Notes: a model not told the origin generated them from the sequence alone. Shown: positions 1 to 10,999, counted from the stretch's first letter. The stretch: DNA of 64,000 nucleotides from Anaspis maculata (GCA_949128115.1 OX421967.1:56990855-57054854); one strand, 5' to 3'. Program-made: numbers and translations.

Positions 1-2
1 AA

Positions 3-1367
3 TTTTATAAATTCCGATGCGATTTTTGCCTATTCAAGTCCGATTTCGCATTGCTGTTGGTGAAACACACGGATTCCCATCTGTTGGCAGCAATGCCTGC
101 AACACCACCACACGTCGAAGCAGTTGACTTTGTCGGAGATTGTCCACCTACGAAAGGTTGGAGAAAAAACAAGTTGAAGAACAATTCTAAAAAGCACATG
201 TCGGCTCATGCTTTCCATGAAAAGATCAAGAGCTTTGAATGTGCAAAATGTTCATATAAATCCAAAAGGAAGAGCGATTTGAAGAGTCACATTTTGATAC
301 ATGCGGCTGCTGAAGACATCGATTGGTTTGAATGTGATAAATGTTCGTTTAAAACCAAGTATAAAAATAGCTTAAAAGGACACATGTTGAAACATGCTAC
401 CGCCGAAGACATCGTTTGGTTCCAATGTACAAAGTGTTCATTTAATTCCAAACAAAAATGCGTTTTAAAAAACCACATGTTGAGACATGCCGCCGCTGAA
501 GACATCGTTTGGTTTAAATGTGATGAGTGCTCATTTAAAACCAAGCACAATCATAGTTTAAAAAAACACATGCTGAAACATGCTAGCGCTGAGGACATCA
601 TTTGGTTTGAATGTGATAAATGTTCATATAAAACCAAGCAAAAAAATAATTTAAAAGGACACATGTTGCAACATGCTACCGCTGAAGACATCGATTGGTT
701 CCAATGTGCAAAGTGTTCATATAAATCCAAACATAATGTGAGTTTAAAAAGGCACAACATGCTGACACATACTGCCATTGAAGACATCGTTTCAAGCACC
801 GTTTGGTTCCAATGTGCAAAGTGTTCATATAAATCAAACAGAAAATCGCATTTGAATGTCCACATGTTGAGACATGCTACCGCTGAAGACATCCATTGGT
901 TTGAATGTGCGAAGTGTTCATTCAAATCCAAACTTAAGGGTGGTTTAAAAAGCCACATGTTGAGACATGCCGCCGCCGAAGACATTGTTTGGTTTGAATG
1001 TGATAAATGTTCATTTAAAACCAAGCATAATTATAGTTTAAAAGGACACATGTTGAAACATGCTACCGCCGAAGACATCGATTGGTTCCAATGTGCGAAG
1101 TGTTCATTTAAATCCAAACAAAAGGGCGTTTTGAAAAGGCACATGTTGAAACATGCCGCCGCTGAAGACATCGTTTGGTTTGAATGTGATAAATGTTCGT
1201 TTAAAACCAAGCATAATAGTAGTTTGAAAATACACATGTTGAAACATGCCACCGCTGAAGACATCGATTGGTTCCAATGTGCAAAGTGTTCATTTAAATC
1301 GAAACAAAAAGGCAATTTTAAAAGGCACCTGTTGAAACATTCTACCGCTGAAGACCGATTAGTTTGA
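3..1367 (+). CDS. C2H2 zinc-finger protein, copy A (5'-partial at window edge)
   Basis: The reading frame is open from base 3, so the gene enters from the left and its start is not in the window. The first residues match the third leader finger of the other copies (C-x2-C-x12-H-x3-H, core LLLVKH). About twelve tandem fingers follow, each C-x2-C-x12-H-x3-H (one with x4). They are joined by 10-residue linkers of the AxAEDIxWFx type instead of TGEKP. Two finger types largely alternate: FECDKCSFKTK with linker ATAEDID, and FQCAKCSFKSK with linker AAAEDIV. This suggests growth by two-finger units. One linker is lengthened by a VSST-containing insert near base 790. The frame ends at TGA 1365-1367 because of a small deletion. 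A nuclear sequence-specific DNA-binding role is inferred from the fold. The linker wording (AED) separates it from copies C-F (EE). Confidence 0.85.
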   Translation, partial: FYKFRCDFCLFKSDFALLLVKHTDSHLLAAMPATPPHVEAVDFVGDCPPTKGWRKNKLKNNSKKHMSAHAFHEKIKSFECAKCSYKSKRKSDLKSHILIHAAAEDIDWFECDKCSFKTKYKNSLKGHMLKHATAEDIVWFQCTKCSFNSKQKCVLKNHMLRHAAAEDIVWFKCDECSFKTKHNHSLKKHMLKHASAEDIIWFECDKCSYKTKQKNNLKGHMLQHATAEDIDWFQCAKCSYKSKHNVSLKRHNMLTHTAIEDIVSSTVWFQCAKCSYKSNRKSHLNVHMLRHATAEDIHWFECAKCSFKSKLKGGLKSHMLRHAAAEDIVWFECDKCSFKTKHNYSLKGHMLKHATAEDIDWFQCAKCSFKSKQKGVLKRHMLKHAAAEDIVWFECDKCSFKTKHNSSLKIHMLKHATAEDIDWFQCAKCSFKSKQKGNFKRHLLKHSTAEDRLV

Positions 1368-1440
1368 ATGTGCAAAGTGTTCACGTGATTTCAAATTCAA
1401 GGACAGTTTGAGGAAGCACGTTTCGATGCCAAAGTGCGAT
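1368..1440 (+). pseudogene. Relic finger cut off from copy A by a frameshift
   Basis: Directly after the stop of copy A another finger is readable in a different frame (FECAKCS, then KFKDSLRKH). The ancestral linker codons around 1350-1362 are shortened, which throws the frame. The array was therefore once at least one finger longer. Confidence 0.65.
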
Positions 1441-1465
1441 CTTCGGAGTTGCAACGATCTTTTAT

Positions 1466-2347
1466 TGATTATCGACCACATACCCAATTCAACCAATCAG
1501 AACAACCGATCGAGACCCACGTGACTCGGTTTAAGCTATCGATTAATGCACACTAGGAGGTGATTAATGCACACTAGGTAATAGCACCGGATTGAAATAT
1601 TTTTTGACCCACAAATAATATGTAATTGAAACGACTGTATTTATATACTTGTTTGGATTGAAATTTTAGTACTGGCGCGTTTAACGGGTCTTCCACTTAC
1701 TAAAATACAATTTTACAACCTATTAGACTTCGTTTCAACATTGTTTCCAGCAACGAGGCCCCTTCCTCCCTTAATACGCGACTGTGCACTCTCCTTTCAT
1801 GCGCTGTTAACAGCTGTTAGTGACATTTAGTTTTTAGCTCTACCAGTCTACCGCCCATGTGAAACTACTGTGTTGTGAACTACCACTCATGGCAAGATAA
1901 TTATCATTTAGCCAAGCAGAATTAGCTTAATCGAGTAGTGAGCTTCACAAGTGTATTCATTTATTAGAAAAAAGAAAAACCAAACATTCTCTTGAAATTG
2001 TTTTTTTTTCCAACAAGGCATGCTTTGAAATTGACAGTTCTACTTCAGGTACAATGATACATTGGACCTGCTATTTCTACTAGTAGTCTATTTGTGCGAT
2101 AATCTGCTTAATTCAACTCGTGCTTTGTGTTTTATTCGAGTTAAATGTTTTAAATTCCTCAAACAAACTATCAGTCACTCGAAAAGTAGACCCGATATTA
2201 TCTTGGACAAAATCCCTCGACTTTGTCTCGGGATTTTAGTCAGATAATATCGGGTCTACTTTTCCCTCGTGATTGACAGTTGTTTTCGGGTTAAAACGAT
2301 TCAACTGAAAAAACAATAAGCACTTGTTATATTACTATTGATTATAC
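1466..2347 (+). repeat. Dispersed repeat, copy 1 (uninterrupted)
   Basis: This 0.88-kb segment recurs at 19837-21225 with about 90% identity by eye. It has no coding potential. It contains a long hairpin: arms 2182-2203 and 2242-2263 are perfect 22-bp inverted repeats, and a second inner pair (AAAATCCC / GGGATTTT) continues the stem. Family unknown; probably a non-autonomous transposon. This copy lacks the LINE insertion found in the other copy and so serves as the empty site. Confidence 0.8.
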
Positions 2348-3531
2348 ACCGAGTAAAACACATAAGTATCTACGTCACATTTGTACGGACAATCCTGGAA
2401 ACTACATGATTGTGATAAAATGGTACCTAGATGGATAGCAGTGGACAAACGTGAAAAAGACAATCACCAAACAAGATCTGGAAGGTGCGTTGGAGGGTGT
2501 GAGGTCACTAAATGATGGATCAATTCACAATTGTTGTCGAAAGTCACAACGAGAGCCACATACCTAATCAAATTACACGCAGTGATGCTGAGTGAAGACA
2601 AGGAAATCTCCTAAGACGTGAGAAACACCGACCCAATATCGATGCTGACAGGGGCGGAAGCTGGTTATAGAGAAGAAGAAATAAAAACCATGGTTGTTCT
2701 CGAGAATGAAAAATTCAAGAAAGACGACGACACTAAGAAGGCAGACTGGTAGCAAGAAGGATGTGCAGAAACCCCCCCTCTTCCCATAAAAAAAGATCCT
2801 ACAGTTTTGCTCGGATATTTTCAAGACACTGATAAAAAATGAGCAGATCCATTTGACATTACCAGAACACACTCGAAAGAATTATATCAACTTGGCGGTC
2901 CGCTTCCGTTGCGTCGGATTTGGTCACGTTGCGAAGCACTGCACTACAGATCCCTGCTGCTACAGGTCGATTTGCCTGTCCCCCCACTTATGGCCCTCCT
3001 TCTCCCCCTTTTGATATTAAGTGGTGCTCGTTTAGTGCTGAACAGTGCTGCATATTATTTATTCAGTAGGTACTCCTAGTTTCCATAGTTTTTTTTTCAG
3101 CTGGAAGAACTGTTGTCCCCCCATTTGTTGTTATTTAAAAATGTTTCAAAAACATGTGATAGTACCTAGTTTACGATACGAGTTGGCTGTTACATAAGTG
3201 GTTTTCAGACACGAAGCCGAAATTCGCAGAACGAGGGCGCAGCCCGAGTTCTGTAAGTGGCTGAGTGTCGGAAAATATCTTGTGTAACAAGCCACGAGTG
3301 TTGTACAACATTTTACGTGTTTCTTTCAGTGCAAATTGTGAAAATGTTGTAGTTTTTGAGGTTATTTTGACAAGTGTCAAATTAAGCACATCAACTGTAA
3401 AATCCATATACAGCTTATATAAAAGTCTTTATATCTTATGTATCAACACAACAAACATGTAAAGAAATGAATAGTGCTCGTTTAGAACTGCATTTTTATT
3501 TGTTTAGTGCTGGTAGTTTTCATAGCTTTTT
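2348..3531. other. Intergenic; possible zinc-knuckle relic of a retroelement
   Basis: No intact gene. Around 2890-2985 the + strand reads FRCVGFGHVAKHC followed by DPCCYRS. This resembles two decayed CCHC knuckles of a LINE-type ORF1 (the first Cys of knuckle one is lost), but the surrounding frame is full of stops. A small palindrome, CAGAAC...GTTCTG with a GGGC/GCCC core, sits near 3219-3255. The rest shows nothing recognisable. Confidence 0.35.
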
Positions 3532-4098
3532 ATGAAAAATCGCTTGTATTGGGGCAATGGCAATGGAGAAATTCTCAGCCCCCCGTGCCAGCTGAAAAGA
3601 CACATGTTGCAACATGCAACCTATGAAGAGGTCATTTGGTTTCAGTGCAGCAATTGTTCATACAAGACCAAACGAAAGGAACACTTGAAAAGACACATGC
3701 TGAGTCTTCATGCAAAGATTGACGGAATCCATTGGTTTCATTGCAACAGTTGCTCTTACCGAGCCAAAGAAAAAGGAAATCTGAAACAACACATGTTGCA
3801 ACATGCAACCAATGGAGAAATCATCTGGTTACAGTGCAACATTTGCTCGTTCCAAACCAGATGGAAGGAATCTCTGAAAAAGCATATGTTATTGCAACAT
3901 GCAACCAATGAAGAGATCAGTTGGTTCCAGTGCAACAATTGTTCTTACCGAGCTAAAGAAAAAAGTCATCTGAAAAGACACATGTCGCAACATGCAACCA
4001 GCGAGGAAATCAATTGGTTTCAGTGCAACAGCTGTTCTTACCGAGCGAAACAAAAGTGGAATTTGACGAGGCACATGTTGCAGCACATTGCAAACTAA
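3532..4098 (+). pseudogene. Zinc-finger gene fragment (five and a half fingers)
   Basis: An ORF of 188 codons holds one half finger (only the LKRHMLQH end, at 3588) and five complete C2H2 fingers with EEIxWFQ linkers like copies C-F. Two fingers have H-x4-H spacing. The leader domain, intron and AT|G start found in the complete copies are missing. The first 19 codons before the half finger have no similarity to the family. The 3' flank (around 4100-4137) keeps the degenerate tail ACAACTACTCGTATCT also seen behind copies D and E, so the fragment derives from that subfamily. Probably a dead segmental-duplication fragment; expression from the ATG at 3532 cannot be excluded. Confidence 0.7.
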
Positions 4099-4849
4099 GG
4101 AATCACTTGATCCCAGTTGAACAACTACTCGTATCTATCAAATGTTTTTCTTATCATTAATCCAAATAGTGCGGGGGCATACGATAAAAAAAGCTTCGCC
4201 GCGTGTGCAATTCCATGAAGATATCTGGAGCTACAGAGGTCTCGCTACAGGTACCTCACTTGATTCCTGGACCATCAAAGATCTTGAAAATTTCAAGTGG
4301 AACATTAAAATCTGCTGCAGGCAAATATGGTTGCGTCAATATGGACTCGGTCTCTTTATAAGAAATTGGTTGAACCTTGTTTGTTTTCACTTCAACACAT
4401 GAACTGTCTTTTTTTAGACAAATGATTTCTCGCTGGGCCAATGACCAACATGTTCCACGATTGGGTACATCTAGATGGAAAGCACCGGCATCGTTGACCG
4501 ACGCGACATCTCTGGTCTGGAGGCGAAAGATGACTATGGCATTCAGAAATAAAGAAATGGCAGCGTAAATCTTGATCGATCGTACGTTATCCCTGCAGAG
4601 AAATAAAATAAAACATGGATGCATGAATGAAACGACACAGAGAGAGACATATGACAACGGAGTGCTGGATACAGCTGACGGTACGTCATTTTTCGCATCC
4701 GTTTCCGGTGTGCCTTTCGACGGCACAAAATTTTAGGTGACCCACGGGACGGCACAAAATCAGGTGAGAGCACGTTGATGGAAAGCACCGTTTGGAACCC
4801 GCACGTGCGCAAATGGAAGGTGTACCAAACTTGGAGCTAGGTGGAAAGC
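4099..4849. other. Intergenic, nothing recognised
   Basis: Short overlapping ORFs on both strands have no recognisable domain. The right part may be the decayed leader of the copia element that follows. Confidence 0.4.
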
Positions 4850-5442
4850 ACTCATTGGCGGCATGGAATAGCAAGAACGCGCTCGCCATGTGCATTCTAA
4901 CGTCTCTACCATGGAGTTTGCCCAGATAGCTTTGGTTGAATCTTGCGAAACGTCCGAACCGGTTCTGTCTAAGCTAGACGGAATCTACAGCCGAAAATCC
5001 GAGACGAATAAGATGATGGTTCACGAGCAGTTTTGTCAATACAAGATGTCCCCAGGTGACTCGATGGCCCAACATATCGCCAAAGTTGAGAGTCTTGCGA
5101 AGCAGATACGAGAGAGCGGCGATCAGGTTAGCGACACAGCTGTAATTACGAGAATTGTCGGCACGCTGCCGCTCAAGTACCTACAGAAATTTCCGACAGA
5201 CCTGGCTTTCAGTGGAGGAAGCAAAGCAGACTCTCACGAACCTCACATCGGGGCTGGTCGACAAGGAGGCGAGCCTTTCTGTTGCCGAGGACGGAGAGAA
5301 TGCGCTGGTGGTTGCTGCTAGACATAGGAGTAATGCAGCACGACCGCGAATTACTTGTTTCAACTGTGGTCGGAAGGGCCACATGTCCAGGAACTGCAGA
5401 GCCCCTAGAAAAAAGAAGAACCAAGAATCATTCGGACCGTGA
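4850..5442 (+). pseudogene. Ty1/copia-type Gag remnant (UBN2-like plus CCHC knuckle)
   Basis: The translation shows the usual copia Gag order. First comes AMCILTSL (near 4888). Next is a UBN2-like block (FAQIALVESCET, LDGIYSRKSETNK, DSMAQHIAKVESLAKQIR, LGTLPLKY-like). Last comes the zinc knuckle CFNCGRKGHMSRNC at about 5359-5400. At least two frameshifts break it, near 4905 and near 5185, and a stop lies at 5440-5442. Protease, integrase and RT of copia are absent. The sequence runs into the LTR of the gypsy element at 5505, so either that insertion or a recombination removed the rest. Confidence 0.8.
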
Positions 5443-5504
5443 AGCAGTACGGCTTTTGTACCAGAAGAGAATGAAGGCAACATCATCGACTCTTCCATTG
5501 GGAG

Positions 5505-5588
5505 TGTTGGGATGTGCGCACGCATATCTAAGCATGCTTGCTTGTACGCTACCAATAAACCGGCAGTCGATGCCTGAGCACTACAGCA
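5505..5588 (+). repeat. Truncated 5' LTR of gypsy element 1
   Basis: It begins TGTTGGGATGTGCGCACG and matches the first ~84 bp of the 3' LTR at 9838 with a few differences. Similarity ends at GAGCACT, where coding sequence begins. Confidence 0.85.
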
Positions 5589-5589
5589 G

Positions 5590-7038
5590 ATGTTCTTCAG
5601 ACAGCAATTTGGAATTCATTTGAAGGCCAGCAAACGCGATGGTGACAGTGAAACTGAGAAACTATACATACTATTAAACATTATCGGTGACCGGGCCCTG
5701 AAAATTTACAATACGCTGCGATTCGAAGAGAATGATCATAAACAGTTGTGTGATGAAGTCCTTAAGAAATTCGAGGAGAAACTTGTGCCTGTAAAAAACG
5801 AAACGTTCGAGAGATATGTGTTCAACACGAGAAATAAAAAACAGGCCGAGTCCTATGACGACTATATCACTGAGTTGCAAAAATTAGCAGCCACTTGTGC
5901 TTTTGGCGACCTCACTGACAGTCTCATCAGAGACAAGCTCGGGCTGGGAATTTCGGACCGCCACATCAAGGACAGACCACTCCGTGAAAAGGACCTTAAG
6001 CTGAAGCAAGCTCTGGAAATTTGCAAAATAGCAGAAAGGACGGAAAAACAGCTACAAGTCATCGAAGGCGACGCCGTCAAGCAGGAGGAGGATGAAGTCA
6101 ACTTGGCGTTACGACGACGCAACGGAAAGGCAAGGTATCCAGCACCGCTCAACGGAAGAAATCCATCTAGCACTAACGCTCGATTTCAACAAAATGGACA
6201 ACGACAGATGAGTACTTCCAACAGGGTAATGACCAATTGTGCACGATGCGGTTTCAATCATGTTGTGAATAAATGTCCAGCCTATCAAAAAACATGTTTA
6301 GCTAGTAATAAGAAGAATCATTCCGCTAAAATGTGTAAAAACGTTGATTTAGTTGAAGTTGACGACGTAGATGTAAGTCAGGAGGACTATTTATTTGTTG
6401 GAAATATCGATGCAATTAATGGACCCAATAACTGGATGAAGAATTGCTTATTGAATAATGATTTAAACGTAGAGTTCCGCCTAGATACGGGAGCCGAATG
6501 TAATATTCTACCTCACCAAATATTTAAAAAGTTAAAACTCAAGGAAAACATAAGACTGTCTCAAAATAAGGGGGTTATAAGAACGGTTTCGAATCAAGTA
6601 CTAATGCCAGTTGGCACCTGCAATTTAAATGTAAAAGCTGGAGGCACAAGCTGTGACATAAACTTTCAAATTTTAGATATCAAGGCCATTCTTGGTTTGA
6701 AAGCGTGTACATCACTAAAATTGTTAGCAAAAACAGACGAAGTCAATACAGTACTATTGAATCGCTGTGATAAAAAAGGAATAAATGAGCTACTAAACAA
6801 ATATGCGGACGTTCTTAAAGGTATAGGATGTATCAAAAATGCGACTTATAAGATTGAACTAACTCCAAATGCGGTACCAAAAGTTCACCCGCCGCGGAAA
6901 GTACCCTTTGCTCTGTACAACAAGTTGAAAAATAAACTCAGTGAACTGGAAAAACAACAAATAATCAAAATAGTTGATGAGCCAACAGAATGGGTTAATT
7001 CGTTGGTTATTGTCCCGGAGAAAAATTTTGATATTTGA
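5590..7038 (+). pseudogene. Gypsy 1 Gag-protease-RT N-terminal part
   Basis: The Gag matrix/capsid-like region starts at about 5590 (FRQQFGIHLKAS; LLNIIGDRALKIYNTL). A cysteine cluster follows (CARCGFNHVVNKC and CLASNKKNHSAKMC near 6240-6335; in the second, the expected second Cys is Ser). The retropepsin active site is intact in sequence (RLDTGAECNILP near 6480). The RT entry region follows (PPRKVPFALYNKL, and NSLVIVPEK near 7000). The frame stops at TGA 7036-7038, inside the RT domain, where the family has no stop. Gag and Pol share one frame here. Inactive as a polyprotein because of this break and those downstream. Confidence 0.85.
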
Positions 7039-7044
7039 ATCTGT

Positions 7045-7710
7045 ATGGATCCCAAAGATTTGAATAATGCTGTCAAAAGGGAGCACTTTTATATACCAAC
7101 TCTAGAAGACATAACGTGTAAATTGAAGAGTGCCAAGATCTTCAGTGTTCTTGACTGCTCAAACGGGTACTGGCAAATCAAACTTTGTCGAGAAAGCTGT
7201 AAACTATGCACCTTTAATACACCGTTTGGACGGTATTGTTTTCTGAGACTGCCATATGGCATAGCTTCGGCACCAGAGGTGTTCCAAAAACGAATTAGAG
7301 AGATATTTGACGGTCAAGAGGGAGTTGACACGTACATTGACGACGTTTTGGTGTATGGAAAAAGCCTAAAAGGGCATAACGAGCGTCTAGAAAAAGTTCT
7401 GAAATTAGCTCAAGAGCACGGCCTTAAATATAATGAAAACAAGTGTCATTTTGCTGTCAAACAAGTCAACTATATGGGCCACATAATCAGTGGAAAGGGA
7501 TCGGAAGTCGATCCCAATAAAGTGAAAGCTATTGTTGAAATGGAAAGACCAACAGACAAAAAAGCAATCGAAAGATTCTTAGGCACAGTTATTTATGTTG
7601 ACAAGTATATACCAAATTTTACGGACGTAACAGCTCCTTTAAGAGAATTACTCAAAAAGGGGTATGCTTTCATTGGAATGAACGCCACGAGAACGCTTTC
7701 AATGCACTAA
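7045..7710 (+). pseudogene. Gypsy 1 reverse transcriptase, central part
   Basis: RT fingers and palm: MDPKDLNNAVKREHF, FSVLDCSNGYWQI, CTFNTPFGRYCFLRLPYG. The catalytic YIDD box is in TYIDDVLVYGKS near 7333-7365. The thumb/connection follows (VNYMGHIISGKG, ERFLGTVIYVDKYIPNF). A frameshift after LLKKG near 7660 gives a false C-terminus and a stop at 7710. All RT motifs are readable, so this is a fairly young corpse. Confidence 0.85.
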
Positions 7711-8637
7711 TAGTTGTTCTTTTCTGTTAATGACCCTATAACAATATCATGTGATGCGTCAAGTGAAGGGTGCGGTGCAGTCTTAATGCAAAATAACAAA
7801 CCTATATCATTCATGTCGAAAGCCTGAACAGATTCTCAGAAATGCTGGGCCCAAATAGAAAAAGAGATGCTAGCGGTTGTCTTTGCTTGCCATAAATTTT
7901 ATCAGTTTATTTATGGCCGGACGGATGTAACTATTGAAAACGACCATAAACCTCTGATGAGCATTTACAAGAAACCCCTCTTATCAGCACCGGTGCGCTT
8001 ACAAAGGATGTTGCTCCTTCTACAACCGTACACCTTCAATTTAGTGTACAAAAAGGGCACGGAATTGGTAATAGCGGATACACTTTCTCGAAGTTTTATT
8101 TCAGACACCGACAAACAATTTGAGGAAAAATGTGAGCAAATAGAGCATCAGCTATGCATGGTAACAGAAACGTTACCATTCTCTGAGGAGAAACTGGAGC
8201 AATTTAAAGAAGAGACTCGGAAAGACGAGAGTTTAGTTAATTTGGCCACACTTATCCACGATGGATTTCCGGACGAAAAAAATATAATGAATGCTAATTT
8301 GAGAATTTATTGGCCATTCCGTGATGAGCTCTCAACAAACGATAGCATAATTTTCAAAAATGAACGAATTGTAGTTCCAGCAACATTACGCAGAGATATG
8401 CTAAAGCTTCTGCACAAAACACACTTGGGAAAAGAAAAAACAAAGTTGCGAGCCAGAGACATTTTCTTTTGGCCTGGAATGAGCAATGACATCGACAATT
8501 TAATCGATAACTGTGAGATCTGTTTGAGTTTTAAAAATGAAAATCAAAAGGAACCGCTAATACCACATAAAATACCAAATATTATTTGGGAAAAATTGGT
8601 GTTGACATGTTCGATACGGACAAAGGAAATTACGTAA
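7711..8637 (+). pseudogene. Gypsy 1 RNase H and integrase zinc-binding part
   Basis: RNase H begins around 7745 (SCDASSEGCGAVL) and is interrupted by a stop near 7826. It continues in frame as EKEMLAVVFACHKFYQF and ENDHKPL, ending ADTLSRSF near 8095. The integrase HHCC zinc finger follows (LLHKTHLGKEKTKL ... NCEICLSF, about 8407-8530). The integrase core starts after PNIIWEKL, and the frame ends at 8637. Confidence 0.8.
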
Positions 8638-9706
8638 TAGCGATCGACTATTTTTCCAAATTTCTGTAAGTCCGGCAAATCAAGAGTAGCAATTTTGCTA
8701 AAATATCAACATTTCTTAAAGAAATATTGTGCAGACATGGAATCCCTTTCATTGTTATGACGGATAATGGGCCGCCTTTCAATGGGCATAATTTCGAAGA
8801 ATTCAGTAAACATTGGTGTTCACACATAGAACATCAAGCCCCCATTATCCGAAATCCAATGGACAGGTAGAAAGGACCGTGGGTACGGTGAAAAGGACAA
8901 TAAAGAAACCGGAATTGGCCGGTTCAGACATTCACTTGGCTATTCTTGAATTGATGAATACACCGCTATCGCACAAATTACCAAGTCCGGCCCAAATTTT
9001 ATATAACAGAAGGTTGAGGACGACATTACCCCTGAAAAGGCAATTGCTACGACCCAAACTAAATAACTATAATCAAATAAAGTCTGTACTTAAAAACCAA
9101 CAATTCAAAACAGTCCGGTATTACAATAAAACAGCAAAAGAATTAAATCGTCTTCACCAAGGAGATAGCGTTTTAATTAGGAATTTCAGTAGAGGAGGAA
9201 AGTGGCTGAAGGGAACAGTGGTCAATGAGAGAAATGGATATAGAATGTCCTATCTAGTAGAGGTAGAAACCACAGGTAGAAGGTTCATCAGAAATAGAAC
9301 GCACCTTATTAAAATTCCAAACAAGATTGAGCAAAATGAAAATGATGTATCCAGAACAAAAAGAAGTTGCACTAATGACGATACTGTCCGTAACACAGAT
9401 CGGAGCTACTACTCACCTGGTAATCTCTCTCAGAATAATAGTCCTGTTACAAATTCACCCGAAAAGAATATTAATGACGATTCATGCTCCAGTGTTCCAT
9501 CTCTGAATACTCCAGTAATTAATTGTGCTAGCAACAGTAACAAGGCGCCAAATGTTATCGACAATAATTCCTCTTCGCCCCTTAGATCTATCGTAATTGT
9601 TGAGAATTGTACGGAGAATGAAGTGCATTCATCGGTGCCTGATAGCAATAATATTAAAACAAGAGCTGGAAGAAATGTTGAACCTGTAAAAAGATTGAAT
9701 TTATAG
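8638..9706 (+). pseudogene. Gypsy 1 integrase core and C-terminal part
   Basis: Between 8638 and 8812 the catalytic core is readable only in broken frames (AIDYFSKF, then TDNGPPFNG near 8760). From 8813 an open frame continues: SSPHYPKSNGQVERTVGTV carries the catalytic Glu. The C-terminal domain follows (GDSVLIRNFSRGGKWLKGTV; SYLVEVETTGRRFIRNRTHLIKI) and then a polar Ser/Asn-rich tail to the stop at 9704-9706. Confidence 0.8.
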
Positions 9707-9720
9707 ACTAGGTAGGTTAC

Positions 9721-9824
9721 AACTACCACTTTAGTTATAAGTATAGAGCTAAGTGATTTTTGTACATATTGTAACTACCCTTTTAGTTATAAGTTCAGAG
9801 CTAAGTAACTGTTGTACATATTCT
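9721..9824 (+). repeat. Imperfect ~52-bp tandem duplication upstream of the 3' LTR
   Basis: Two units, about 9721-9771 and 9772-9824, share ACTACC..TTTAGTTATAAGT and GAGCTAAGT plus TTGTACATATT. They lie in the untranslated leader to the polypurine tract. Function unknown. Confidence 0.75.
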
Positions 9825-9837
9825 ATGAAAAAGAAGA

Positions 9838-9960
9838 TGTTGGGATGTGCGCACGCATATCTAAGTATGCTTGCTTGTACGCTACCAATAAACAGGCAGT
9901 AATGCCTGAGCACTGCGGCTTACACTCGTGTATTCATTATATCCTCACAGACATACAACA
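9838..9960 (+). repeat. 3' LTR of gypsy element 1
   Basis: 123 bp, starting TGTTGGGATG and ending ATACAACA, directly after a polypurine tract. An AATAAA motif lies near 9886. Very short for an LTR, but both ends fit the TG...CA rule and the left end recurs at 5505. Confidence 0.8.
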
Positions 9961-10640
9961 TTTTGATGATTGACTCAAATTAAATTTTAAAACCTGGCGT
10001 GTTCAATATATGTAATATAATTGAAGCAGGCATGAATGCAATATATTAAAAATGAGACTTGTTTCAATCAAACAAAATACTAATCCTCATGCTTTACATG
10101 AATTTCAATGGTGATTTGAATAAAATTTTTAGTAATATAATTTTAATTGAATCATGTTTTGTCACTTATAGTAAAAATTGGTTACAATTTGAGCTAGTAT
10201 AGTTTGAATAATGTAGTTTGATTCATCTTCACATTTGTTAAAATGTCACCATTAAAAACTAAATGGCTTATTGCCACACTGAGATGTGAATGGAAGGATT
10301 GCACTACCCTGGGTATAAGGGTATATATCTGGTTGTCTCTAGCGGTAACTGCCAATTACCTAGCAAAATGCCAATGTGTGCCGCTCCTAAATAGTACAAA
10401 AATATTGCCAATATTCTCTATCACAAGCTTCAACTTTGATTACGTTTGACTGTTTGACTCCTACGCAAATATTGATGCGAACATTTGGAACAGTAGATGT
10501 GTGTCAACAGTCTGTTTTGCAGTCGGGCTTGTTAGGACGATTATATTCTTGATTATTGGTGACCGTGTCACACACGTTACAAATAAGTATGTATACGATT
10601 CCTGAATTCTCAGTGTCCATCTAGTAAATACCTAAACGAT
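9961..10640. other. Intergenic, AT-rich, nothing recognised
   Basis: Only short ORFs without domain signals. No repeat shared with other parts of the window was noticed. Confidence 0.4.
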
Positions 10641-10999
10641 TTTGAGAATGTTTGGAGACGCAAGGCAAATGCGTGACAAGTGAAAGTGACATGCGTCAAA
10701 AAATACCTAGGAGCTCGGTCAAGAACCTCCGACGCAACCGGCGAGCGTGCTCGGAGGCCTTTGCGAGGTGATAACCGAACGGTACGTTGGCTCTGGCTCG
10801 TCGGTTTGCAATATTCGAACGATTCCGAGCTCTCAGATTGATCCGACGTAATATCCGAACGCGGCTAATGACATTTCGCGGTTGCGCCAGACATGCGCAT
10901 GCGCACTCAAAAACTTCATCGCCTTTCGTCCATAGGTAAGAAAACTTATCGATCGTCGTGTCGCTGAAGTAATTTCCCGACTTGCTGCATCATTACGAA
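10641..10999 (+). promoter_or_regulatory. Probable promoter and first exon of zinc-finger gene B
   Basis: This GC-richer stretch precedes the splice-generated start codon of gene B. It holds the 12-bp palindrome TGCGCATGCGCA at 10894-10905, a perfect match to the known NRF-1/Ewg binding consensus and about 95 bp upstream of the AT of the start. The context ACTCAAAAA next to it is shared in opposite orientation with 28195-28225. The transcription start cannot be placed from sequence alone; no clear TATA box was seen. Confidence 0.5.

Larger units (their letters stand above)
5505..9960 (+). mobile_element. Ty3/gypsy LTR retrotransposon 1, near full length but inactive
   Basis: The element has a partial 5' LTR, then Gag, retropepsin, RT, RNase H and integrase in gypsy order on the + strand, then a polypurine tract (GAAAAAGAAGA, 9827-9837) and a 3' LTR. 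Several frameshifts and stops interrupt pol (near 7036, 7660-7710, 7826, 8637-8810). The 5' LTR is cut after about 84 bp and runs straight into Gag, so the rest of that LTR and the primer-binding site are deleted. No matching target-site duplication is visible (GGGAG before 5505, TTTTG after 9960), in line with rearrangement at the left end. Confidence 0.9.
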
